NCBI RefSeq assembly: GCF_025854275.1
Contig: NZ_CP107567.1
Coordinates: forward strand, 4,340,001 to 4,404,000
DNA from: Streptomyces peucetius
GTDB lineage: Bacteria; Actinomycetota; Actinomycetes; Streptomycetales; Streptomycetaceae
DNA: 64,000 nucleotides
Reading direction: 5' to 3'
Position 1 is the first letter of the stretch, and each line of letters opens with the position of its first letter. The position numbers and the translations under genes are program-made. The notes under the pieces are model-generated. The model saw nothing but the letters and a program-made list of their open reading frames with translations. It was not told the origin of the DNA and made no database searches. This document shows positions 51,152-59,447 of this stretch, piece by piece.

Positions 51152-52281
51152 ATGGGCGGTGACCTCGTCACGCTGTTCCTGGTCGGCGATGTGATGCTCG
51201 GCCGCGGAGTCGACCAGATCCTTCCGCACCCCGGCGATCCGAAGCTGCCGGAGTCGTACATCAAGGACGCTCGCGCCTATGCGGAGCTGGCCGAGGCGGC
51301 GAACGGCACGATTCCCCATCCGGTCGACTTCCCCTGGCCCTGGGGCGACGCGCTGGACGTGCTCGCCGCGGCGGCGCCCGACGCCCGGATCCTTAACCTG
51401 GAGACCGCCGTCACGCAGAACGACGAGATCGCACCCGACAAAGAGATCCATTACCGGATGCACCCGGCCAACCTGCCCGGCCTGGCCGCCGCCCGTCCGC
51501 ATGTCTGCGCCCTGGCCAACAACCATGTGCTGGACTACGGCCGCCGCGGGCTGCAAGAGACCCTCGACGCCCTGGCGGACGCGGGTCCTCGCTCGGCAGG
51601 GGCGGGTCGGGACGCCGACGAGGCCCGGCGTCCCGCGATCGTCCCCGTCGCCGACGGCCGGCGCGTCCTGGTCTTCTCCGTGGGGATGGCCTCCAGCGGC
51701 ATACCCGGCAGCTGGGCCGCCACGGCCCAGCGCAGTGGGGTCGACTTCGTCGCCGAGCCGTCGGACGCCGCCGCGGCCGGGATCGCCGCCCGGCTGCGTC
51801 CAGCCAAGCGGCCGGGCGCGACATCGTGGTCGTCTCGGTCCACTGGGGCTCCAACTGGGGCTACCTCATCCCGCGTGACCAGGTCCGCTTTCGGCCATGC
51901 GCTCATCGACGGCGGCGCGGACGTCGTGCACGGGCACTCCTCGCACCATCCGCGGCCGTTGGAGTCGTACCGGGGAAAGCTCATCACCCATGGCTGCGGC
52001 GACCTGATCAACGACTACGAAGGCATCGGCGGCCGCGAGGAGTACCGGGATGACCTCCGGCTGCTGTACTTCGTCACCGTGGACCAGGACGACGGCAGGT
52101 TCCACGACGTGCGCATCGCGCCGATGCGGTCCCGGCGGATGCGGCTGGAGCGCGCGACGGTCGAGGACTCGCGGTGGGTGCAGGACGTCTGGGCCGGATC
52201 AGCCGGGCCTACGGCTCACGCGTCGAACGGAACCCGGACAACACCCTCACCGTCCGGCCGTCCCAGGGGCCGCAGGCGTGA
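51152..52281 (+). pseudogene. CapA-family metallophosphatase-like protein, frameshifted
   Basis: Poly-gamma-glutamate biosynthesis (CapA) family: FLVGDVMLGRGVDQ, NLETAVTQ, ALANNHVLDYG and GHSSHHPRPLE are conserved. At about 51815 the frame shifts so that IVVVSVHWGSNWGYLIPRDQ reads in another frame, and it returns near 51890 (net +3). A further break near 52190 puts the natural end (RISRAYGSRVERNPDNTLTV, stop at 52281) in a different frame, while the original frame reads on without meaning to 52726. TAGCCT and GGAGGA precede ATG. Confidence 0.75.
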
Positions 52282-52461
52282 GCGGGACCATGCACCCGAC
52301 GGGGAGCGTGGACCGCTCGGCGACGCATACGCCCGGCGCGCCGTTGACGCGTGCCGTGGACTCACCCGGCTCCGGGCCTCTGGACCGTCTCGGCAACGGC
52401 CGGCCGGTGGGCACAACGGACAGTCGGGACTCGAGGACCTCACCTCACCCGGGAGGCGACC

Positions 52462-53790
52462 ATGTACTTCACAGACCGAACCGACGCGGGCCGGCGGCTC
52501 GCCGCCCGGCTGCACCACCTCAAGAGCCAGGACCTGGTGGTCGTGGGACTTCCTCGCGGCGGAGTCCCGGTCGCTGCGCAGGTTGCTGAGGCCCTCGGCG
52601 CTCCGCTCGACGTCTGCCTCGTACGCAAGCTGGGGGTGCCCTTCCAGCCGGAACTGGCCATGGGCGCCATCGGCGAGGAAGGCGTGCGCGTCATCCATGA
52701 AGCAGTGGTGCGGGCGACGGGCGTGACCGGCCGTGATCTGGCGGCGGTGGAGGAACACGAGCGCGGCGTCCTGGAGCAGCGCGCCCGCCGCTATCGGGGC
52801 GAGCGGCAGCCGGCCCGGTACGAGGGACGGACGGTTCTGGTGGTGGACGACGGTCTGGCGACCGGCTCCACGGCACTGGCGGCCTGCCGGATTGCGCGCG
52901 CCCGCGGCGCGTCGCGGATCGTGCTGGCGGTTCCCGTGGCGCCGCACGACTGGTCGGCCCGCCTCGGAGGCGAGGCGGACGAAGGCGTCTGTCTGCACAC
53001 CCCCCGGCAGTTCCACGCGATCGGTGAGTTCTACGCGGACTTCGGGCAGACGAGCGACGAGGAGGTCATCGCCTGCCTGGAGCACAACCGCGCGGCGCAC
53101 GCCACGTCCGACGCGCCGCCGGCCGCGGGCAGCGCCTCCCCGGAGCACGATTCCCTGCCCTATGACAGGTCGGTCCGGATACCGGCCGCAGGCGCCGCGC
53201 TCGACGGGCGGCTGACGGTACCCCGCGGCGCCCCCGGGGTCGTCCTCTTCGCCCACGGCAGCGGCAGCAGCAGAAAGAGCCCGCGCAACCGCTTCGTCGC
53301 CACCGGGCTGAACCGCGCCGGTCTGGGCACTCTTCTGTTCGATCTGCTCACCGAGGCCGAGGCGGTGAACCGGGACAACCTGTTCGACACGGCGCTGCTC
53401 GCCCGCCGCCTGACCCAGGCGACCGAATGGCTGCGTGAGCAGCCCGACACCCAGGGCATGGAGTTCGGTTACTTCGGTGCCAGCACAGGCGCCGCCGCCG
53501 CGCTGTGGGCCGCGGCGGAGCCCGCCGCGGACGTCACGGCAGTCGTCTCCCGCGGAGGCAGGCCGGACCTGGCCGGCCCCCGGCTGCCGGAGGTGAAGGC
53601 TCCGACGCTGCTCATCGTCGGGGGCCGCGACCACCTGGTGCTGGACCTCAACCGGCAGGCCGCGGCGCGCCTGAGCTGCGAGCATCAGCTGGCCATCGTC
53701 CCCGGTGCCACTCATCTCTTCGAGGAACCCGGCACCCTGGAATCGGTCACCGAGCTGGCCACGGACTGGTTCAGCAGGCACCTGGCCTAG
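52462..53790 (+). CDS. Phosphoribosyltransferase fused to dienelactone hydrolase-type domain
   Basis: 442-aa fusion. Residues 1-215 are a type I phosphoribosyltransferase-like domain (LVVVGLPRGGVPVAAQVA; PRPP loop VLVVDDGLATGSTA). Residues about 225-442 are an alpha/beta hydrolase with VVLFAHGSGSSRKSPRN, nucleophile FGASTGAAAA and a His in GATHLFEEPG. This fusion occurs in dormancy/hypoxia-type gene sets of actinobacteria; the reaction is unknown. GGGAGG lies before ATG. It is intact although its upstream neighbours are broken. Confidence 0.88.
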   Translation: MYFTDRTDAGRRLAARLHHLKSQDLVVVGLPRGGVPVAAQVAEALGAPLDVCLVRKLGVPFQPELAMGAIGEEGVRVIHEAVVRATGVTGRDLAAVEEHERGVLEQRARRYRGERQPARYEGRTVLVVDDGLATGSTALAACRIARARGASRIVLAVPVAPHDWSARLGGEADEGVCLHTPRQFHAIGEFYADFGQTSDEEVIACLEHNRAAHATSDAPPAAGSASPEHDSLPYDRSVRIPAAGAALDGRLTVPRGAPGVVLFAHGSGSSRKSPRNRFVATGLNRAGLGTLLFDLLTEAEAVNRDNLFDTALLARRLTQATEWLREQPDTQGMEFGYFGASTGAAAALWAAAEPAADVTAVVSRGGRPDLAGPRLPEVKAPTLLIVGGRDHLVLDLNRQAAARLSCEHQLAIVPGATHLFEEPGTLESVTELATDWFSRHLA

Positions 53791-54486
53791 TGCTTCGTTT
53801 CCTCTGCCGATCTTGCCTGGTACAAGGAGCCGGACCGGGTGCGACTGCGCACACCGAGGGCGAGGCTACCTGGCATTCCAGACCGAGCCGGCGTACGTGA
53901 CACTTCGGCTGCCACCTGACCATCGCACCGAGCAGCCCGCGGTAGAAGGCCACCGGTGGGTGTCAGGCGCGTCGACCGGGATGCCCGTCACGAGACCCTG
54001 ATCAAGGCCCCGCATTTCTCGGCTGCCGCTACGCTGTTGTCACGCGGCTGACCTGCGATAACGGTCATTGACTCCGTCCCGGGTGAAGGGGGCCGGACGC
54101 CTCTCTCATCCCAATGCCGGTGCGAAGCTCCCCGGATCGGTTCCCCACTCCCACAGCAACGCTGCCGTTCACCACGGTTCTGGGGCCGCAGCACGGAACC
54201 GATGGGAACCTCATGGGAACGGAAGGATCACGCACGATGCAGCAAGACCGGGTAGGACCTAGAACCGGCACGGTGTCTTCCCTGGCTTCGGCAGCACGGT
54301 CTCCAGGGAGCCTGCCTTGGAGCGACCACCCCTTGAAGTGCCGGTGCGGCGGGCGACCGGCCTCGCCGGCGGCGATGGCGGAACGCGTCGATCGTGTCTG
54401 TGAAGGCCCGTCAGGCCCCTCGTACGTGGCTCTGGGCCGTGCGAATTCGCCGACCGCGAGAGCGGCTCGTACGGAATGCTGCACGC
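53791..54486. other. Accessory DNA without recognisable gene
   Basis: About 700 bp with codon bias weaker than neighbours and stops in all frames. I see no intact gene and no insertion sequence ends. Short stretches such as YKEPDRVRLRTP on the plus strand may be gene remnants but cannot be assigned. Confidence 0.4.
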
Positions 54487-55071
54487 GTGATCGAGCGAGA
54501 AGCCGCCGTCCGGGCCGTCGAGGAACAGCTGGAGCGCGACTATCAGCAGTGGCGGGCTGTGAATGTGGACGCGATGCAGATGGCTGTGGTCCGTATTGAG
54601 GAGCACGAGCTGGTGTGGATCGTCTCCTGGTAGTCCGAGGAGTTCGCACGCACTCGGAACTTGGAGCACATGCTGATCGGCCATGGGCCGTACCTGGTCG
54701 ATCGCGTCGACGGGGGACTGCACCAGATCGGCGTCGTTTCGGCGGTAACCGGAGAATGGGAGACCGACTACCGAGCCCGGATACGTGGGCTGCCGGTACG
54801 CACCGCAGTGGACGATCTGCACGACGCGCTGCGCGAAGTCGCCACTGTGCGCGGACGCATGCACGCTGTGCGGATACTGCGCCAGAGGCTGCCCGTGCTC
54901 TCGCCTTCGGAAGCCATCGAATATGTGAGCGCGTTGCTGGCCGGTGATGCACCCGCGTGCCTCGTGGCCGTCGCCACCAAGGAACTTGTGGAGCCTCTCA
55001 ACCCGGTGCTTGCTGTGAAGACCATTCTGAGCGGGGAGGCGATCCGAGCCGGTCAGAGACCCGACGGATGA
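54487..55071 (+). pseudogene. YrhB/Imm35-type protein with one in-frame amber codon
   Basis: One frame of 195 codons from GTG 54487 to TGA 55071. It begins VIEREAAVRAVEEQLERDY and continues QMAVVRIEEHELVWIVSW, then TAG at 54631-54633, then SEEFARTRNLEHMLIGHGPY and GGLHQIGVVSAVTG. The protein on both sides belongs to the YrhB/immunity-35 family, found beside polymorphic toxins and in Streptomyces as single genes. The TAG stands where relatives have Gln as I recall (CAG to TAG). The second half would have no start of its own nearby except ATG at about 54670. Confidence 0.75.
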
Positions 55072-55556
55072 CCGGAAAGCCGGCCGGTATGCCGATCACG
55101 CATCGGGTCCCGTTCCTCGGGCGTGGAGAGGAACACGTCGGCACCACTGTCGTAGGGGTGACGGATGCGCTGCGTCCGGGTGCCAGTGATGAGGACTCCC
55201 GCCACATGTCGTCGGCGATGTCTCGGAGCGACTCGTCGATACGGCCACGCCGCCAGGGCCGCCGGACAATGGTGTACTCGTCGGCGACGCGGTGCGCGTG
55301 GGCGGGTGGCCAGGTCGTCCGTCTTCGAGCGCCACACCCGGGGACCCGGCCTGTGCGGCGTCCGGCCCGCCGACGACCATCACGAGCGGGCCCTGTGTCG
55401 GCCTGCGGGCGGCTTGCCGGAGTTCGCCGCCCGCAGGGGCCGAGGATTCCGCCGAACTGATCGACCGGGCCTTCGCCGAGATCGCCCCGGCGCTGGACGC
55501 GCAGCGCGCCACGGCGAGCGAACGCTCCTTACGGCGTCGGCGCGGCTGACCGCTCG
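55072..55556. other. Unassigned 485-bp region
   Basis: No gene that I can support. A plus-strand stretch ends in DSAELIDRAFAEIAPALDAQ and a stop at about 55549, which has coding-like third positions, but no start or homologue is evident. It may be the end of a decayed gene. Confidence 0.35.
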
Positions 55557-58115
55557 TCAGCGCAGGGTCGCCGTGAAGGTGCGGCCGTAGGCGTGGTGTG
55601 TCGTGATGTCGAGGCGGGTGCCGCCGGGGACGCGGCGGACGTGGACGGCGTCGTCGGCGGAGACGGTGCGCAGGGTCCGGCCGTGGAGGGTGAGCGAGAC
55701 GGTGCGGCGCATCGTCGTCGGGTCGGAGACCGCGATCGCGACGGTGCCGTCGGCCGCGCGGCGGAGCAGTACGGACGCCGGGCCGTCGATCGCGAGGCGC
55801 TCGGCGTGGTGGATGCCGGGGGCGAAGGTGTTGGCGGCGACGATGCCCAGGTCGGTGTGCCTGACCGCCTGGAGGCGGACCGTGTTGGCCAGCACGGAGA
55901 GCGGGCCGCGGGCGTAGGACGCCAACTGCCGCTCGGTGGCGTTGGGGACGAGGGCGTGGGCCATGGCGGCGGGCCGTGAGCCGGCTTCCTGGTCGTAGGA
56001 GAGGGTGAACACCTGTTTCGTGACCGCCGTGTCCGGGTTGGACAGCCGGACGACGCGGCGGCTGCGGGTGACCGTGCCGAGCGCGGCGGTCGGCAGGGGG
56101 CCGGACAGGAAGACGTACCCGACCGCTGTCCTCTGGTCGGCGTCGGCGTAGCGCAGCCAGGCCAGCGGGGCGGTGCCCGTGCCGTGCCGGGGCGTTCCGT
56201 CGCGGAGCGCGCCGGTGAGGGTGACCGGGGCGCCGGGCGCCGCGATGCGGCTGTCGACGCTGGTGGTCACCGCCCGGTCCGCCTGACCGGACACCCCGGC
56301 GGCGAGGACGACGATCTCGTCGTCGAGCATGAACCACGACTTCGTCGCACGGGCGGCCTGGTAGGCGACGAAGTCGTCGGGGAGTTCACCGGCCTGCCGT
56401 GCCGCGTAAGCGGCGTCGTCGGACAGGACGAGCCCGGCCGCTCCGTACGCGCCGAGGCGGGCGCCGCCGGAGTACGGGTCGGTGCCGCGGGGGAAGTAGA
56501 CGTAGGTGTTCTGCGACTCGGAGGACGACGTGAAGCCGCGCTCCGGGTTGTCGTACCAGAGAGTGCCGTAGAGCTCGGGGACGGTGCGGCGGTTCTCCAC
56601 CGGGGCGGTGACGCCGGCCAGGCGGTACGGCGGGACAGCGGTGAAGTAGTCGACGCCGAACGCCTGTCGCTGGTCCTGGCCGGCGAGGTAGAGGTAATGG
56701 GCGCCGTCGCCCTGGAACCACGGCATCAGGTTCTCGCCGCTCATGTACTCGTACTTGCTGATCCGGTCCGAACTGCGGGCCAGCGCGAAGGAGTAGCCGG
56801 GCCGCCGGTGGACGGTTCTGTCCATCGCGTTGAACGCGGTGTGGGAGGCGGCGGGCCCGAGGTCCTCGGCCGGGACCGGGGAGTCGAGGATGTCGGCGTA
56901 GCGGGCGATGCTCACGGGCGAGACGAACGAGACCGGGTCGAGGCTCGCCCGCGAGGTCTGCCGGACGTACTTGACGTAGCCGGCGAGGGCCCCGGCGTCG
57001 CCGTCGGCGGCGTACCCGGAGATGTCGACCACGGCCTCCACGACGGCGGCGACGTCCGCGTACCCGGTGCCGGTCCGGGAGACGGCGCGGCCCTTGACGA
57101 TCTCCATCATCCAGCCCTCGAAGATCAGCGGGGCGAAACCGTCGGCCACCCAGCCCTGTACGACGCCGACGAGATCTCCCACGGGTACGTAGGCCGTGCC
57201 GTCGAGGACCTTGACGGTCTGGACGATGCGTGTGAGCAGGCCCTTGCCGTACGAGCCGGTGTAGGCGACGGACGCGTGCTGAACGAAGGAACCGTCCGCG
57301 TAGAAGCCGTCGGTGACGCCGTGGCGCAGGTCGTACGGGTCGATCCGCGCGAAGACGGTGAGCTGGTCGGCGACGGCCTTCCTGATCCTGGCGTCGTCAT
57401 CGAGGACGGCGCCCTGAAGGATCCGGTTCGTCGTGATGTCGGCGAGGTTGGCGCCGGTGTGGAAGCGCGAGTCGAGGTCGACGTCGCCGTCCTTGCCGTT
57501 GCGGAGGTACCCGTCCATGGAAGCGACGAAGGCCTCGGTGAGGCCCGGCCGGTACGCAGCGAGTTCGTCCTGGAGGAGGACGAGGGTCCGGGTCGCATGG
57601 GTGGAGATGCCGATCTCCCAGTGGAACCAGTTGCCGTAATAGCCCTTCGACTGGTCGCCGTAGTACTCGGCATGGAGGCGCGCCAGTCCGTCGATGACCC
57701 GCCGCTGGACGGCCCGGTCGCCGTGGAGTCCGGCGTCGGTGGAACCGGGGACACGGGTGGCGAGGGCGATCTCGTACAGATACTGGAACGACCGGCTCAG
57801 ATTGGGGTCGCTGGTTCCCAGCGGAACGCCCCTGAACAGTTCACCCTGCCCGGCGCCCTCCAGCGCGGCGAGCCGGGACCGGGCCGTCCGGACCATGGCA
57901 GCGACCTTCGGGGCGACCTCGGGGCGCACGTTGGCCTCTGCGGTGCCGGCGAAGACGGCGACCGTGTTGCGGAGCAACGTGGCACGGTCGGCGGACGTCC
58001 GCGCCGACTCGGCCGTGCCGGACCGGGGCGCGGCCGCGGCGCGCAGGGGCTGTGCCACGGCAAGCAGTGTCGCCGCGGGGATCACGGACAGCACGGAACG
58101 ACGCGAGAACTCCAC
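55557..58115 (-). CDS. Secreted polysaccharide lyase, family 8 (hyaluronate/xanthan/chondroitin lyase type)
   Basis: 852-aa enzyme exported by the Tat route: FSRRSVLSVIPAATLLAVA is a twin-arginine signal. The alpha/alpha toroid carries GNWFHWEIG, the catalytic Asn in HTGANLAD, His in GSFVQHAS and Tyr in YTGSYG, as in bacterial hyaluronate lyases. The rest (from about residue 380) is the beta-sandwich region with SGENLMPWFQGDGAHYLY. The GTG start has GGAG about 7 nt upstream. A LacI-type operator lies just before the gene, so sugar-controlled expression is likely. Exact polysaccharide unknown. Confidence 0.9.
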   Translation of the reverse strand: MEFSRRSVLSVIPAATLLAVAQPLRAAAAPRSGTAESARTSADRATLLRNTVAVFAGTAEANVRPEVAPKVAAMVRTARSRLAALEGAGQGELFRGVPLGTSDPNLSRSFQYLYEIALATRVPGSTDAGLHGDRAVQRRVIDGLARLHAEYYGDQSKGYYGNWFHWEIGISTHATRTLVLLQDELAAYRPGLTEAFVASMDGYLRNGKDGDVDLDSRFHTGANLADITTNRILQGAVLDDDARIRKAVADQLTVFARIDPYDLRHGVTDGFYADGSFVQHASVAYTGSYGKGLLTRIVQTVKVLDGTAYVPVGDLVGVVQGWVADGFAPLIFEGWMMEIVKGRAVSRTGTGYADVAAVVEAVVDISGYAADGDAGALAGYVKYVRQTSRASLDPVSFVSPVSIARYADILDSPVPAEDLGPAASHTAFNAMDRTVHRRPGYSFALARSSDRISKYEYMSGENLMPWFQGDGAHYLYLAGQDQRQAFGVDYFTAVPPYRLAGVTAPVENRRTVPELYGTLWYDNPERGFTSSSESQNTYVYFPRGTDPYSGGARLGAYGAAGLVLSDDAAYAARQAGELPDDFVAYQAARATKSWFMLDDEIVVLAAGVSGQADRAVTTSVDSRIAAPGAPVTLTGALRDGTPRHGTGTAPLAWLRYADADQRTAVGYVFLSGPLPTAALGTVTRSRRVVRLSNPDTAVTKQVFTLSYDQEAGSRPAAMAHALVPNATERQLASYARGPLSVLANTVRLQAVRHTDLGIVAANTFAPGIHHAERLAIDGPASVLLRRAADGTVAIAVSDPTTMRRTVSLTLHGRTLRTVSADDAVHVRRVPGGTRLDITTHHAYGRTFTATLR

Positions 58116-58137
58116 CTGTACGCTCCAAGATTCGGCC

Positions 58138-58151
58138 GGAAAGCGCTTGCA
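58138..58151. promoter_or_regulatory. LacI-family operator upstream of the polysaccharide lyase
   Basis: GGAAAGCGCTTGCA with the palindromic core AAGCGCTT (58141-58148), the typical core of LacI/CcpA-like operators. It is 23 bp upstream of the lyase start codon, well placed for repression. The regulator is not in this window. Confidence 0.6.
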
Positions 58152-58273
58152 GTCAGCCAAGCAACGGTGTCTCGCCGATGTCAACGGCCCGGCCGCAGTC
58201 ATCGCGCGGTAGTCGTGCCGGACATCCGCCGGACACCGGCCGGCCGTGGCCGTCGTCGTGGCACGCTGGAGGC

Positions 58274-58501
58274 ATGGCCGGCAACCCGCCGATCGTCGTG
58301 CACCGGATCTCGCCCTCGGGCGGGCGCCGGGTGACCGTGCGCGGGCGGATCATGGGGCTCGCGCACTCCGACGACGACGTGCTGGACCTGGTCGCACGAG
58401 CGGGGATCAGGGGCGGACGGGAGCTCCTCACGGATCCCGCCCTCGTCGAATGGGCCAGCGGACGGCCGCACCGGTACCAGCCGCTCGGGCTGCTGCCGTG
58501 A
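58274..58501 (+). CDS. Small hypothetical protein
   Basis: 75-aa protein (MAGNPPIVVHRISPSGGRR... HSDDDVLDLVARAGI ... WASGRPHRYQPLGLLP). It looks like a conserved Streptomyces protein of unknown function, but I cannot name a family. Coding-type third positions; CACGCT lies 6 nt before ATG, consistent with a leaderless start. Confidence 0.55.
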   Translation: MAGNPPIVVHRISPSGGRRVTVRGRIMGLAHSDDDVLDLVARAGIRGGRELLTDPALVEWASGRPHRYQPLGLLP

Positions 58502-58587
58502 CGACGAGGTGCGGTGACGGCGAGGTGTCGTGGCCGGGGCGAAGAAATCAGGAGCCGTTGTCAGAGGGGCCGGTTGACGTCGGGCCC

Positions 58588-58704
58588 ATGACGATCCCAG
58601 CCGACAGCCATCACGTCATCCAGGTCCGCGACGCGCGGGAGAACGACCTCGCTGATGTGTCGCTGCTCACCGCACGTCATCTGCGGAAGTACGTCGGCGC
58701 CTGA
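58588..58704 (+). CDS. Possible 38-aa peptide
   Basis: MTIPADSHHVIQVRDAREND and a C-terminal ARHLRKYVGA, about 80% GC in third positions. No strong ribosome binding site and no known family. It lies between two short intergenic gaps and could be spurious. Confidence 0.25.
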   Translation: MTIPADSHHVIQVRDARENDLADVSLLTARHLRKYVGA

Positions 58705-58786
58705 GGCCGACCGGGACCACCGGGCCGCCCACCCGGACCGGCCACCGTGGGCCGGACCGCCGGTCGGACCGGTCCGGGAAGTCGGT

Positions 58787-58816
58787 TGAAACATTACGGG
58801 GACGCTGCCGCGTCAA
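58787..58816 (+). promoter_or_regulatory. Possible ECF-type promoter before the sigma factor gene
   Basis: TGAAAC (58787-58792) and CGTCAA (58811-58816) with an 18-bp spacer resemble the GAAC/CGTC pattern of extracytoplasmic-function sigma factors. It is 46 bp upstream of the sigma gene, suggesting autoregulation. Confidence 0.4.
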
Positions 58817-58861
58817 TGAGGTGAAGGGGTCGTCGGCACGCACGGGGAGAGTGAACAAGGG

Positions 58862-59371
58862 ATGAGAGCGTCCCGCACCGAGGAGTACCGAGAGTTCGCG
58901 GCGAACCGCGCCGCGCACCTCTACCGCTCCGCCTGCCTCCTGACCAGCGGGGACACCCACCTCGCGGAGGACCTGGTGCAGGAGACGCTCGGCCGGATGT
59001 ACGTGTTGTGGGGCCGTGTCTCCCGGATCGACAATCCGGCGGCATACGCCCAGACCGTTCTCGTCCGCGCGTTCCTCACCCAACGGCGCCGCCGCTCCGC
59101 TTCGGAACGCCCCGTCGGCGAACTGCCCGACTCCGCACTGCTCGACGGCGACGACCCCGAGCTGCGCCTCGCGCTCCTCGGAGCGCTCGGCCGGCTCTCG
59201 CCGAAGGACAGGGCGGTCGTCGTTCTGCGGTACTGGGAGGACCGCAGCATCGAGGAGACCGCCGACGCGATGAACGTCAGCTCGGCGGCCGTGCGCACCA
59301 GAGCCGTGCGCGCGCTCGCCAGACTCCGCGACCAACTGGGCGGCAGTCTGGTGGAGTTCGCGGCACGCTAG
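58862..59371 (+). CDS. ECF sigma factor (SigE-family type)
   Basis: 169-aa sigma-70-like factor with regions 2 and 4 only. Region 2 includes RSACLLTSGDTHLAEDLVQET and LGRMYVLWGRV; region 4 includes PKDRAVVVLRYWEDRSIEET and MNVSSAAVRTRAVRALARLR. The Trp in VLWGR is characteristic of the family annotated SigE-like in actinobacteria. The next gene encodes a membrane protein that is probably its partner or sensor. Confidence 0.88.
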   Translation: MRASRTEEYREFAANRAAHLYRSACLLTSGDTHLAEDLVQETLGRMYVLWGRVSRIDNPAAYAQTVLVRAFLTQRRRRSASERPVGELPDSALLDGDDPELRLALLGALGRLSPKDRAVVVLRYWEDRSIEETADAMNVSSAAVRTRAVRALARLRDQLGGSLVEFAAR

Positions 59372-59447
59372 CGCACCGGCCGCACGCGGCCCGGACGGGC
59401 TCGAACACTTCTTTTCCGTATGTTGCGACCAGAGAGTGTGGTTCCCC

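Noticed and set aside
52282..52461. Continuation of the CapA frame to 52726
   Set aside because: After the third frameshift the sequence has no similarity to the family and enters the next gene out of frame; the natural CapA end is at 52281.
55130..55300. Plus-strand stretch ERLVDTATPPGPPDNGVLVGD resembling the end of a PP2C phosphatase
   Set aside because: The likeness is short, other PP2C motifs are absent and no start is evident.
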